From Streptomyces aureocirculatus (lineage in GTDB: Bacteria; Actinomycetota; Actinomycetes; Streptomycetales; Streptomycetaceae), in assembly GCF_000720475.1 (NCBI RefSeq), contig NZ_JOAP01000002.1, forward strand, positions 1 through 64,000: DNA of 64,000 bases. The letters are read 5' to 3'. Every line of letters begins with the position of its first letter. Position 1 is the first letter of the stretch. The position numbers and the translations under genes were made by a program. The notes under the pieces were generated by a model. The model saw nothing but the letters and a program-made list of their open reading frames with translations, did not search any database and was not told where the DNA came from. Of this stretch, positions 52,234 through 60,441 are shown piece by piece.

Positions 52234-53564
52234 CAGTGGCTCGGCCAGGACCGTTCGATGGAGTCGGCGACCTGTCGGGTGTCCGCGCCGCCGGCCCAGT
52301 CGACGGCTCCCTTCCAGAACGTCCCGGCGCCGACCGACGCGGGCATCAGGTCCGAACCGTCGAACCTGAACTGTGTCCTCGGGTCCTGGAGCAGTCGGGT
52401 CGAGAGCTTGTCGACCGGGGTCGCGGCGTCCGCCGGGTCCACGCCCCTGTTCGCCGAGACGAACGGGCCCTTCTTCATACGCGCGTTCGCGAAGTCCGCG
52501 GAGGCCAGATACTCCTGGAAGGCCCGCACTTCGGGTCGGTCGGCGAACGCAGCGGTGAACACCCCGCCACCCAGTACGGGTCGGCTGGCAGAGTCGGCCC
52601 CCGGCAGCAGGAAGGCATAGACGTCCTTGTCCGGTCCGACCTCGGTGCCCTCCGGCCACAGACCGGCGTAGAACGAGGCCTGGCGGTGCATCGCACAGTC
52701 TCCGGAGAGAATCGGAGTGCCGGCTTCCTGGAAGGAGATCGACGCCATCGACCGGGCGGGACCGAAACCGCCGTTGGCGTACCGGTCGTCCTTGAGTACG
52801 GACCCCACGGTGTCCATGGCCTTGATCACACGCGGGTCATTGAACGGGATCTTGTGGGCGACCCACTGGTCGTAGACGTCCGTGCCCTGCTGGCGCAGCA
52901 GGACGTCCTCGATCCAGTCCGTCACGGGCCAGCCGGTCGCCTCACTCGACTCGAGGCCCGCACACCACGGCTTGACGCCTGATGCCGCGACCTTCTCCGT
53001 CACGGCCATCAGCTCGGACCACGTACGGGGAATGCTCAGCCCCCTGTCGCGGAAGAACTTCGGCGAGTACCAGACGAACGACTTCACGTTCGCGACCAGC
53101 GGCGTGCCGTAGAGGGCGCCGTTCACGGTCGCGTAGCTGTTCCAGTCCGCCGACCAGCCCTGCTTCGCCAGGGCCACGACCCCGGCGCTCGCGGGCTTGA
53201 GCTTCCCCGCCCGCGCGAAGCGTTCCAGGAGCCCGGGCTGGGGGAAGAACGCCACATCGGGCGCGCTCCCGCCGTCGACCCGGAGCTGGATCTGGGCCTC
53301 GAACTCCCCGCCGCCCTCGTACTGGACGTCGATTCCCGTGCAGTCCGCGAAGTCGGCCCAGGTCTCTTCGAACAGGTCGGCCTCCCGGTCCCGGTTCTCC
53401 GCGTAGACGGTGACCTTGGTGCCGGGATGCTTGCCGTACCTGGCGTACGGCACGCAGTCCACGGCTGCGGGTGACTGCGAACCGCTGCCCTGCGGAACAC
53501 CGCAGGCGGTGGCGAAGGCGGCGAGGGTGATGACGGCGAGCGCGAGCCTCGCGCCGAACCTCAT
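52233..53564 (-). CDS. ABC sugar transporter substrate-binding lipoprotein
   Basis: A 443-residue lipoprotein. A signal peptide ends with lipobox A-T-A-C-G (Cys21), then a type 1 sugar-binding fold: V-T-V-Y-A-E-N-R-D-R, D-V-A-F-F-P-Q-P-G-L-L and W-S-A-D-W-N-S-Y-A-T, then A-T-G-W-P-V-T-D-W-I-E-D. It is the first gene of the minus-strand operon (binding protein, two permeases, LAL). Aromatic residues in the cleft suit a di- or oligosaccharide; the exact sugar is not known. Confidence 0.94.
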   Translation of the reverse strand: MRFGARLALAVITLAAFATACGVPQGSGSQSPAAVDCVPYARYGKHPGTKVTVYAENRDREADLFEETWADFADCTGIDVQYEGGGEFEAQIQLRVDGGSAPDVAFFPQPGLLERFARAGKLKPASAGVVALAKQGWSADWNSYATVNGALYGTPLVANVKSFVWYSPKFFRDRGLSIPRTWSELMAVTEKVAASGVKPWCAGLESSEATGWPVTDWIEDVLLRQQGTDVYDQWVAHKIPFNDPRVIKAMDTVGSVLKDDRYANGGFGPARSMASISFQEAGTPILSGDCAMHRQASFYAGLWPEGTEVGPDKDVYAFLLPGADSASRPVLGGGVFTAAFADRPEVRAFQEYLASADFANARMKKGPFVSANRGVDPADAATPVDKLSTRLLQDPRTQFRFDGSDLMPASVGAGTFWKGAVDWAGGADTRQVADSIERSWPSH

Positions 53565-53625
53565 GGGTGTAGCTCCTCCGATCGCCGCCGAAGGGCTCTC
53601 GGGGGCGATCAGAAGCTACCAGCGC

Positions 53626-53651
53626 TCGAACAATATCGACTAATCGTTCGA
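53626..53651. promoter_or_regulatory. Inverted repeat upstream of the sugar operon
   Basis: TCGAAC and GTTCGA face each other 14 bases apart in the 75-base gap before the binding-protein gene, overlapping the end of the flanking hydrolase gene. GTTCGA is followed by TCCTGAAC, a second partial repeat. It is a candidate operator for the sugar operon. Confidence 0.4.
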
Positions 53652-54392
53652 TCCTGAACGATCGGGTCCGTGGGCGGTGGACCGGACCGCGTCCTTGATC
53701 AGCTCTGCGACGGCCTTGGGCTGGGCAAGCATGACGAGGTGGGAGGAGTCCACCTCGACGGTGGTCATGCCGGCGCGCTCGTAGCCGTAGCGCTCCACAT
53801 CGGGGTTGATCGTGCGGTCGCGGGAGGCGACCAGGCCCCATGAGGGCTTGGTCTTCCACGCCGCGACGGGCGCCGCCTCCGTGAAGGCACGTGCGGCCAG
53901 TGGGCGCTGGGAGACGGCGAGCACCGCGGCGAGGTCGGGGTCGACGTCCGCCGCGAACAGGGCGGGGAACCGGTCGACCGCCACCGAGACGTCGGTGCCG
54001 GGGTCGGTGGAGCCGGGCACCGGGAACGGGGTCTGGACGAGTGCGTCGGCGAGGCCGGAGTCGGGGAAGCGTCCCTGTAGCTCGCCCAGGCTCTCTCCTT
54101 CTTCCAACGCGTATCCCGCGACGTACACCAGTGCGCGGACGTTGTCCTCCGTCCCGGCGAGGGTGATGACGGCGCCGCCGTAGGAGTGCCCGACCAGGAT
54201 CACGGGGCCTTCGACGGCACGGATCACCGAGGCGATGTACGCGGCGTCGCCGACCAGGCCCCGGTTGGGCACCGCCGGGGCGACCACCTCCATTCCGGCG
54301 GCGGTCAGCTCGGGGACGACGCGGGCGTAGCTGGAGGCGTCGGCGAAGGCGCCGTGGACCAGGACGACGGTGGGGCGGGCGTGTCGGGGCAT
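53640..54392 (-). CDS. Alpha/beta hydrolase, paralogue of the one at 37.7 kb
   Basis: A 250-residue hydrolase. V-L-V-H-G-A-F-A-D is the oxyanion segment, Ser70 lies in G-H-S-Y-G-G, with S-R-D-R-T-I (Asp) and D-S-S-H-L-V (His) following. It matches the product of 37654-38367 over its full length, with the same A-A-Y-(I/L)-(A/T)-S-V and A-A-W-(K/R)-T-K-P-S-W patterns. Duplication within this region is likely. It is the gene just before the sugar operon, on the same strand. Confidence 0.9.
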   Translation of the reverse strand: MPRHARPTVVLVHGAFADASSYARVVPELTAAGMEVVAPAVPNRGLVGDAAYIASVIRAVEGPVILVGHSYGGAVITLAGTEDNVRALVYVAGYALEEGESLGELQGRFPDSGLADALVQTPFPVPGSTDPGTDVSVAVDRFPALFAADVDPDLAAVLAVSQRPLAARAFTEAAPVAAWKTKPSWGLVASRDRTINPDVERYGYERAGMTTVEVDSSHLVMLAQPKAVAELIKDAVRSTAHGPDRSGSND

Positions 54393-54436
54393 GGGAGAGC
54401 TCCTCGGTGAGTGCGGGGGTGGGCGGGGATGTGGTG

Positions 54437-54472
54437 TTTCACGGGCCGAAGCGGTTTCACGGGCCGAAGCGG
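54437..54472. repeat. 18-bp tandem duplication
   Basis: TTTCACGGGCCGAAGCGG occurs at 54437-54454 and again at 54455-54472, in the gap upstream of the hydrolase gene. It may affect the hydrolase promoter or simply be a recent slippage. Confidence 0.85.
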
Positions 54473-54523
54473 GCGCGTCCCGCCTCGGGCATCAGGTGGG
54501 TGTGGCCGGCGTTCGTGCGGCGG

Positions 54524-55264
54524 TCAGAGCGTGCGGCGCACGCCCGCCTGGCGTTCCAGGTTGCGGAGCTGGACGGCCAGGTCGCCTTCCACGGCGAGGT
54601 GGGCGGGGCCGCTGCGGCCGATGGGCAGGACCTGCTCGCTGCGCATGTCCTCGAGCATCAGGGCGAACGCCGCGTACATCGCGACGAGCGCCACCACGAA
54701 GCCGAGCGCACCGGACGTGCGCGTCAGCCATTCGGCGCCGGTGATGCCCGCGAGGCCGGTGGCGGCCCAGCGGGGCAGGGAGACCGCGAGGACGAGCCAG
54801 AGCGCGCGCTTGGGCCGGGTCACGGCGGTCATCAGGACCCCGAAGCAGAGGAGCGCCAGGTTGAACACGCCGAGGACCTGAAGGCCGTCGGCCGCGCCGC
54901 TGAGCATGATGAGTGCGTAGGGCAGCCAGCTACCGGCGAACACCGCCATCAGCGTGGCCGCGATCACGTCACGGGCGCCGAAGGCCAGAACACTCACCAG
55001 GAGTTGGAGGACGAAGGCCGGCAGCACGGTGAAGGCCACGGCGGCGCGGGCCGCCTCGTCGAAGAGCCCGAGCTGGAGGCAGCCCGTCATCACTGAGGCG
55101 ATGGCTATCGTGAAGAAGCCGAGCGGCATGGGTGAGGCGATGGGGTGCAGGTTGATCCGTGTCATCGACCGGAGGTCCGGTTCGAAGCGGCGGCCCTGGG
55201 ACGCTTCCGGCGGGGTGGCCTGGGCGTCGCCGCCACCGTCGGCGGCGGGAGAGGCTGCGGTCAT
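54524..55264 (-). CDS. GPR1/FUN34/YaaH (acetate transporter) family membrane protein
   Basis: A 246-residue membrane protein with six helices. N-L-H-P-I-A-S-P-M-P-L-G-F-F is the family N-P-A-P-L-G motif in variant form, followed by hydrophobic helices to about residue 205. A soluble tail (V-L-P-I-G-R-S, then L-R-N-L-E-R-Q-A-G) is unusual. Family members carry acetate, succinate or ammonium. It is 16 bases downstream of the amidohydrolase gene on the same strand. Confidence 0.85.
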   Translation of the reverse strand: MTAASPAADGGGDAQATPPEASQGRRFEPDLRSMTRINLHPIASPMPLGFFTIAIASVMTGCLQLGLFDEAARAAVAFTVLPAFVLQLLVSVLAFGARDVIAATLMAVFAGSWLPYALIMLSGAADGLQVLGVFNLALLCFGVLMTAVTRPKRALWLVLAVSLPRWAATGLAGITGAEWLTRTSGALGFVVALVAMYAAFALMLEDMRSEQVLPIGRSGPAHLAVEGDLAVQLRNLERQAGVRRTL

Positions 55265-55280
55265 CGGGTGGATCTCTCCT

Positions 55281-57176
55281 TCAGTGCTCGAAGCAGGGGT
55301 CGACGAAGGACGGCGTCGTTCCGGGAACGGAGCCGCGCGCGACGCGCCACCGGCGGTGCTGCTCGGATTCCGCGACGGCCTCGGCCACGAGCGACGCCTG
55401 GCGGGCGCCTTCCTGGCCCGACTGGTAGCCGCCGAAGTGGGCCACGGGGCTCCACTCGGGGCTCACCGGCGGGACCGCCTCGTCGAGTCCCTCGTACTCC
55501 GCGGTCGCGTAGACGATGCGGCCGCCGACGACGGTGAGTACGGACTCGATGTCGGGGATGACGTCCTCGGGCACGGTGAGGAAGTCGTCGGAGAGGATCG
55601 CGAGGTCGCCGTACCAGCCCTCTCGCAGGCTCCCCTTGACGTCCTGCTCGCCGGTGAGCCGGGCTCCCCCACGGGTGTAGAGGTCGAGGGCACTCTCACG
55701 GTCGATCAGGTTCCCGGCCGGGCGGAGGGCCGTGCCGCCGACGGTCCTGCCGGTCACCAGCCAGTGGAGCGCGACCCACGGGTTGTACGAGGAGACGCGG
55801 GTGGCGTCGGTTCCTGCCGCGACGGTCAGGCCCCGGTCGAGCATGGCCCGGACCGGTGGGGTGTGGGCGGCGGCCCCGGTGCCGTAGCGGTCGCGGAACG
55901 CCGTGCCCTGGAAGGACATGCGGTTCTGGACGGACAGGGCGCCGCCGAGGGCCGCGATCCGGTCCAGGCTGTCGCCCGAGACGGTCTCGGCGTGATCGAA
56001 GAGCCAGCGGTTGCCGCCGGGGAAGAGCCCTTCCGCCGCGAGTTTCTCGAAGACGGCCAGGTCGCGGCGGATCGTCTCGTCGTACGTCGCGTGGAGCCGG
56101 AAGCCCCAGCCGTTCTCCAGCAGGAGGCGGACCGCCTTCTCGAACTCGGCCTCGTACCCCTCGGCGAGCTCGGGACGGGGTTCGGAGAAGTTCTCGAAGT
56201 CGGCGGCCGCCCAGGTGAGGTTCTCGCCCGCGCCGTTGAGCCGGAGCCACTCGTCCCCGTCCCCGGGCTTGACCGTCTCGGTCCAGCGCTTCAGGTCGGC
56301 GAGCTCCTGTCCTGCCGTCTGCGGGAACAGGTGGTAGGCGATCCGCAGCGACAGCTCCCCCGCCGCGGCCAGGCCGACGACCGTGGCGTAGTTGTCGGGG
56401 AAGTTCTGGAACCCGCCGGCCGCGTCGACCGCGGATGTCAGTCCGAAGCGGTTCAGCTCGCGCAGAAAGTGGCGCGTCGACGTCCGCTTGTCGGCCTCGT
56501 CGAGGGCCGGCGCCTTGGCCAGGGTCGAGTACAGGATGAGGGCGCTCGGCGCCGCGAGGAGCACGCCGTTGGGTTCGCCGTCCCGGCCCCGTACGATCTG
56601 ACCGCCGCGAGGGTCGGGGGTCTCCCTGGTGAATCCGGCGGCCCGCACCGCGGCCCTGTTCATCAACGCCGACTGGTACAGGTGAAGGACGAAGACCGGG
56701 GTGTCGGGGGCGGCGGCGTTCAGCTCCGCGACGGTCGGCATCCTGCGCTCGGCGAACTGTTCGGCGGTCCAGCCGCCCACGACTCGGATCCACTGCCCCT
56801 TGGGGGTGCGGCCTGCCTGCTCCCGCAGCATGGCGAGGGCGTGGCGGAGGCTGCGTACGCCGTCCCAGCGCAGTTCCAGGACGTAGTTCAGGCCGCCCCT
56901 GATGACGTGCAGGTGCGAGTCGTTGAGTCCGGGAATCACCCGGCGGCCGAGGGCGTCGACGACTTTCGTTCCCGGCCCGACGAAGTGGGCGAGGTCGTGG
57001 TCGTCGCCGAGGGCGGCGACCCGGCCGTCGCGGACCGCGACGGCGCGGGCCTCGGGGCGGTCGGGGTCGCCGGTGAACACCTTCGCGTTGCGGACGAGGA
57101 GGTCGGCGTGTGCGTGTCCCTGCCGAGGTGCGGGGGCAAGGCCCGCGACGGGCATGCTGATCGACGGCCCGGTCAT
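55281..57176 (-). CDS. Amidohydrolase family protein (YtcJ-like)
   Basis: A 631-residue metal-dependent hydrolase. V-I-P-G-L-N-D-S-H-L-H-V carries the metal-binding H-x-H (88 and 90), later L-F-D-H-A-E and A-A-G-T-D-A-T-R-V-S give the remaining ligands, and S-L-R-E-G-W-Y-G-D-L-A-I-L belongs to the C-terminal beta-sandwich. YtcJ-type enzymes act on N-acyl or formamide-like bonds; the substrate is unknown. It starts inside the stop of the upstream esterase gene (ATGA), so the two are co-translated. Confidence 0.93.
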   Translation of the reverse strand: MTGPSISMPVAGLAPAPRQGHAHADLLVRNAKVFTGDPDRPEARAVAVRDGRVAALGDDHDLAHFVGPGTKVVDALGRRVIPGLNDSHLHVIRGGLNYVLELRWDGVRSLRHALAMLREQAGRTPKGQWIRVVGGWTAEQFAERRMPTVAELNAAAPDTPVFVLHLYQSALMNRAAVRAAGFTRETPDPRGGQIVRGRDGEPNGVLLAAPSALILYSTLAKAPALDEADKRTSTRHFLRELNRFGLTSAVDAAGGFQNFPDNYATVVGLAAAGELSLRIAYHLFPQTAGQELADLKRWTETVKPGDGDEWLRLNGAGENLTWAAADFENFSEPRPELAEGYEAEFEKAVRLLLENGWGFRLHATYDETIRRDLAVFEKLAAEGLFPGGNRWLFDHAETVSGDSLDRIAALGGALSVQNRMSFQGTAFRDRYGTGAAAHTPPVRAMLDRGLTVAAGTDATRVSSYNPWVALHWLVTGRTVGGTALRPAGNLIDRESALDLYTRGGARLTGEQDVKGSLREGWYGDLAILSDDFLTVPEDVIPDIESVLTVVGGRIVYATAEYEGLDEAVPPVSPEWSPVAHFGGYQSGQEGARQASLVAEAVAESEQHRRWRVARGSVPGTTPSFVDPCFEH

Positions 57177-58126
57177 GCGAGGGCCTTGCGCAGGGTGTCG
57201 ATGGCGAGCCCGATGGCGAGTTCGGCGGCCTGCGTCTCGCGCAGCGGGTTCAGCATGACGAAGTCGTGGATGGCTCCCTGGACTCGAAGGGCGGTGACGG
57301 GGACTCCGGCGGCGCGGAGCTTCGCCGCGTACGCCTCGCCCTCGTCGCGCAGGACGTCGGCCTCCGCGGTGATGACCAGGGCGGGTGGCAGGCCGGTGAG
57401 CTGCTCGGTGGTGGCGCGCAGCGGCGATGCGGTGAGCTGCGCGCGCTCGGTCTCCTCGACGGTGTACTGATCCCAGAACCACCGCATGGCGTCGCGGCGC
57501 AGGAAGTAGCCCTCGGCGAAACGGTGGTACGACTCGGTGTCGAAGCTCGCGTCGGTGACCGGGTAGAAAAGGACTTGCTGGGCGAGGCGGACGTCGCCGC
57601 GCTGCTTGGCCATGAGGGTGAGGGCGGCGCTCATGTTGCCGCCGACCGAGTCGCCCGCGACGGCGATTCGCGTGCCGTCGAGGGCCTTGTGGTGGCCCTC
57701 GCGGGCGACCCACTGGGCGACGCTGTAGTTCTGCTCGATCGCGACGGGATAGCGGACCTCGGGCGAGAGGTCGTACTCGGGGAAGACGACGGCCGCCCGG
57801 GCGCCGACGGCCAGTTCGCGGACGAGCCGGTCGTGGGTGTGGGCATTGCCGAAGACCCAGCCGGCGCCGTGGATGTAGAGGATGACGGGGAGCTGTCCTG
57901 TGGCGCCGCGGGGGCGGACGATCCGGGCACGGACGTCACCGCCCCGGCCGCCGTGGACAGTGATCCATTCCTCGTCGACGTCGGGGAGCGCGACGCCTTC
58001 CCCGTTCTGGACGTCGTCCACGGCCTTGCGTCCGTCGGCCACGGGGATCTGGTGCAGGAACGGCGGCTGAGCGGTGGCTTCCGCGAAGGCTTGCGCGGCG
58101 GGTTCGAGGGTCGGCCGGTTCTTCAA
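57173..58126 (-). CDS. Alpha/beta hydrolase (HSL-type esterase), TTG start
   Basis: A 317-residue esterase of the hormone-sensitive lipase family. The oxyanion motif is H-G-A-G-W (86-90; usually H-G-G-G), Ser160 lies in G-D-S-V-G-G-N, with E-A-D-V-L-R-D-E and I-H-D-F downstream. The start is TTG at 58126, seven bases after AAGGAG; upstream sequence in the same frame is a low-complexity tract and not family-like. It couples to the amidohydrolase by four bases. Just upstream lies a five-unit G-rich repeat in its leader. Confidence 0.9.
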   Translation of the reverse strand: MKNRPTLEPAAQAFAEATAQPPFLHQIPVADGRKAVDDVQNGEGVALPDVDEEWITVHGGRGGDVRARIVRPRGATGQLPVILYIHGAGWVFGNAHTHDRLVRELAVGARAAVVFPEYDLSPEVRYPVAIEQNYSVAQWVAREGHHKALDGTRIAVAGDSVGGNMSAALTLMAKQRGDVRLAQQVLFYPVTDASFDTESYHRFAEGYFLRRDAMRWFWDQYTVEETERAQLTASPLRATTEQLTGLPPALVITAEADVLRDEGEAYAAKLRAAGVPVTALRVQGAIHDFVMLNPLRETQAAELAIGLAIDTLRKALA

Positions 58127-58146
58127 GGGGCTCTCCTTTTTGAGGG

Positions 58147-58220
58147 TGTACGGGATGGGGTGCACGGGGTGGGGGGTGCACGGGGTGGGGCTGTACGGGA
58201 TGGGCGTGTACGGGACAGGG
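58147..58220. repeat. Five-unit G-rich tandem repeat
   Basis: Five copies of about 15 bases, each TGYACGGGRYRGGG with one or two extra G, start at 58147, 58161, 58177, 58192 and 58207. The plus strand has many GGG/GGGG runs and could form quadruplexes, while the leader mRNA (minus strand) is C-rich. It lies between the dehydrogenase fragment and the esterase ribosome site. Confidence 0.85.
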
Positions 58221-58224
58221 AAGG

Positions 58225-58323
58225 TCAGGCTGAGCGGGGCGCGCGCACGGCGTCGAGGGTCACTGCAGTGACGACCTCGCCGCCCGGTCCGCCCCCCACC
58301 ACGACGACGTCGTACGTGTCCAT
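58225..58323 (-). pseudogene. FAD/NAD oxidoreductase remnant coupled to Dps
   Basis: A 32-codon frame begins M-D-T-Y-D-V-V-V-V-G-G-G-P-G-G-E, the unmistakable dinucleotide-binding start of a pyridine nucleotide-disulfide type oxidoreductase, then ends after V-R-A-P-R-S-A. The rest, several hundred residues, is absent; the G-rich repeat tract begins five bases on. Its start overlaps the Dps stop (TGATG), so an oxidoreductase once followed Dps in this operon. Confidence 0.75.
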
Positions 58324-58901
58324 CAGCCACGCACCAGAGGGGTGTCCACTAGATGCTCGGCCAGGAACCACACCTGCGCCTCGCCGGTGCGGATGACGTC
58401 GGAGACGAGCAGGTCGGCGCTGCCCTCGTCACCCTCCTCGGAGAGCCGGGTGGCAGCGCCCCGGGCGTCGATCAGGATCCGTTCGTGCGCGTCCAGGAGC
58501 CGCGACAGCATGACGGGCACCGGCTCGACGCCGTTCGGCGGGCGGGGTATCGCCGTCAGCTCCGCGACGTGGCGCAGGTCCCCGACCGCGACGCCGCCGA
58601 GGCTCTGGACGCGCTCGGCCAGTGCGTCCACGATGGCCAGTTGGGCCTCCGCGTGCTTGTCCAGCATCAGGTGGAGCGAGTAGAAGGTCGCGCCGCGCAT
58701 GAGCCAGTGGTGCTTCTTGTAGAGGGAGTACAGGATCTGTGTGTCGGCGAGCACGCGGTTCAGCCGCTGGCAGGCGTAACTGCGGGTGTCGTGGCCGAGG
58801 CCGATCGGCAACTGCTTGAGCGTGCCGTACGCCTGGGTCTCGGCACCCTTCTGGTGCAGCAGCGGCTGACCGCCGCCGTGCGGGGTCGTGAGGGTGTCCA
58901 T
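58323..58901 (-). CDS. Dps-family (ferritin-like) DNA-protection protein
   Basis: A 192-residue ferritin-like protein. H-H-W-L-M-R-G, then F-Y-S-L-H-L-M-L-D-K-H-A-E-A supplies the di-iron site at the subunit interface; A-L-A-E-R-V follows. N-terminal 45 residues resemble the DNA-binding tail. Dps stores iron and shields DNA during oxidative stress. It was the middle of an operon with DoxX and the YcaC-like hydrolase; the downstream oxidoreductase is lost. Confidence 0.93.
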   Translation of the reverse strand: MDTLTTPHGGGQPLLHQKGAETQAYGTLKQLPIGLGHDTRSYACQRLNRVLADTQILYSLYKKHHWLMRGATFYSLHLMLDKHAEAQLAIVDALAERVQSLGGVAVGDLRHVAELTAIPRPPNGVEPVPVMLSRLLDAHERILIDARGAATRLSEEGDEGSADLLVSDVIRTGEAQVWFLAEHLVDTPLVRG

Positions 58902-59017
58902 CGGGTGTTCCTGTTCGGGAAAGTCAGGCAAGTCGGGAAAGAGGGCGGGAAGGCCCGGCCGCCCGGTCGGGGGTACGCGGGCGGCCGGACCCGGTCTGTG
59001 CGGTTCGCGCTCGGCGC

Positions 59018-59524
59018 TCAGCGTTCGGTGATCGGCGGGGCGGCGGGCCGGTGCAGGACCAGCCGGGTGAGGAGTCCACTGCCGAGACCGGCCACGAGCG
59101 CGAGGGGTGCCCACCACAGCGGGTACGGCGTGAGGCCGAGAGCCGAGTCGAGGGAGCGGGCGCCGGGGCCGGTGGCCGCCAGGGCCACGGCGGTGCCGAT
59201 GAGGACGAGCGGGTACTCGTACCCGTCGTTCTGCACCCAGAGCCCGTTGTGCCATTTCACGGTGAGGGCGACCGTCATGACTCCGATGGCACCTGTCGCC
59301 GCGAGCGGGGTCAGAAGGCCTGCGGCGAGCAGGAGGCCCGATCCGATCTGACCACCGCCCGCCGCCAGGGCGGTGAGGGAGCCGCCGCGGAAACCGTCGG
59401 CGCGGAACTCCTCCGTGCCGCCCGCCAGACCCCTGCCGCCCAGGTGGAAGCTGATCTTCTGCACCCCGTGGCCGGCGACGAGCAGGCCCACCAGCAGACG
59501 CAGGATCAGAATGCCGGTGTCCAC
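59018..59524 (-). CDS. DoxX-family membrane protein
   Basis: A 168-residue protein with four helices starting at GTG. L-R-L-L-V-G-L-L-V-A-G-H-G-V-Q-K-I-S and F-R-A-D-G-F-R-G-G and the gap of a four-helix bundle are typical. DoxX proteins link to thiosulfate or oxidative-stress metabolism and can interact with oxidoreductases. It lies six bases downstream of the YcaC-like gene and 116 upstream of Dps. Confidence 0.9.
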   Translation of the reverse strand: MDTGILILRLLVGLLVAGHGVQKISFHLGGRGLAGGTEEFRADGFRGGSLTALAAGGGQIGSGLLLAAGLLTPLAATGAIGVMTVALTVKWHNGLWVQNDGYEYPLVLIGTAVALAATGPGARSLDSALGLTPYPLWWAPLALVAGLGSGLLTRLVLHRPAAPPITER

Positions 59525-59530
59525 GAAGGG

Positions 59531-60193
59531 TCAGCCGGCCGCGTGCGCGCCGATGACGCTCTGCGCGTACACGACGCCCAAGCCGTAGGCGCCCGCGTGG
59601 GCCTTGACGATCTCCATGACGGCGCCGTACGTCTCCTGGCGCGCCCAGTCGCGCTGGAGCTCGAGGAGGACCTGCACCCAGGTCACCGGGACCGCACCGA
59701 CAGCGATCATCCGCTGCAGCGCGTGCTCGTGGGCGGCCGGGCTGACGCCGCCGGAGGCATCGGTCACGACGTACACCTCGTAACCCTGCTCCAGCGCGGA
59801 CAGCGCCGGCAGCACGAGGCAGACCTCGGTCCACAGACCCGACAGGATGATCTTCTTGCGCCCGGTCGCCCTGACCGCCGCGACGAGCGCCTCGTCCTCC
59901 CAGGCGTTCATGCTGGTGCGGTCGATGACCTCGTGCTCGGGGAACACCTCGGCGAGCTGCGGCAGCAGGGGGCCGGAGAACGAATCGGCGGCAACGGTGG
60001 TCAGGACGGCCGGTACGTCGAACGCCTGGGCCGCCTTGGCGAGACCCACGGTGCTGTTGATGATCGCGGCACGGTCGCCGCTGCCGGTGCCGAAGAACAT
60101 CTGCGGCTGGTGGTCGACGAAGAGCATGACCGCGTTGTCGGGCGTGAGCAGGTCCGCGCTGGGGGCGGCCTGCACCTTGTTGATGTCGAACAT
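59531..60193 (-). CDS. Isochorismatase-like hydrolase (YcaC type)
   Basis: A 220-residue cysteine hydrolase. Asp27 in L-F-V-D-H-Q-P, Cys125 in L-W-T-E-V-C-L and an R-K-K-I-I-L-S-G strand give the isochorismatase-fold active site. YcaC-type proteins are of unknown substrate; some respond to oxidative or antibiotic stress. It is the first gene of the minus operon (YcaC, DoxX, Dps). The ATG at 60193 has an AAGGA site. Confidence 0.92.
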   Translation of the reverse strand: MFDINKVQAAPSADLLTPDNAVMLFVDHQPQMFFGTGSGDRAAIINSTVGLAKAAQAFDVPAVLTTVAADSFSGPLLPQLAEVFPEHEVIDRTSMNAWEDEALVAAVRATGRKKIILSGLWTEVCLVLPALSALEQGYEVYVVTDASGGVSPAAHEHALQRMIAVGAVPVTWVQVLLELQRDWARQETYGAVMEIVKAHAGAYGLGVVYAQSVIGAHAAG

Positions 60194-60441
60194 GAGGGAT
60201 CCTTTCGAGGCAATCGGCAGTGCGCCCGCCGCCTGTGCGGCTCGGCACTCCGTCAAGCTACGAGCGACCCGTCCGACCGCGTTGACCTCCTGCGCCCAGG
60301 ACTTGGCACGACAGCGCACGGACCGCCTGCCCGCACACATGGCGCCGTCGGCCTACCTGCTCCCGGCGCGCTGCCGAACCCCCATCGGGCGGGCCCGCGC
60401 CACCCACCACGGCGACGGCCCCGCCCCGGTACCGCCCCCGG

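Noticed and set aside
58127..58330. N-terminal extension of the esterase through the repeat tract
   Set aside because: It would add a Tyr/Thr/Pro low-complexity segment foreign to the family, whereas the TTG with AAGGAG gives the normal N-terminus.
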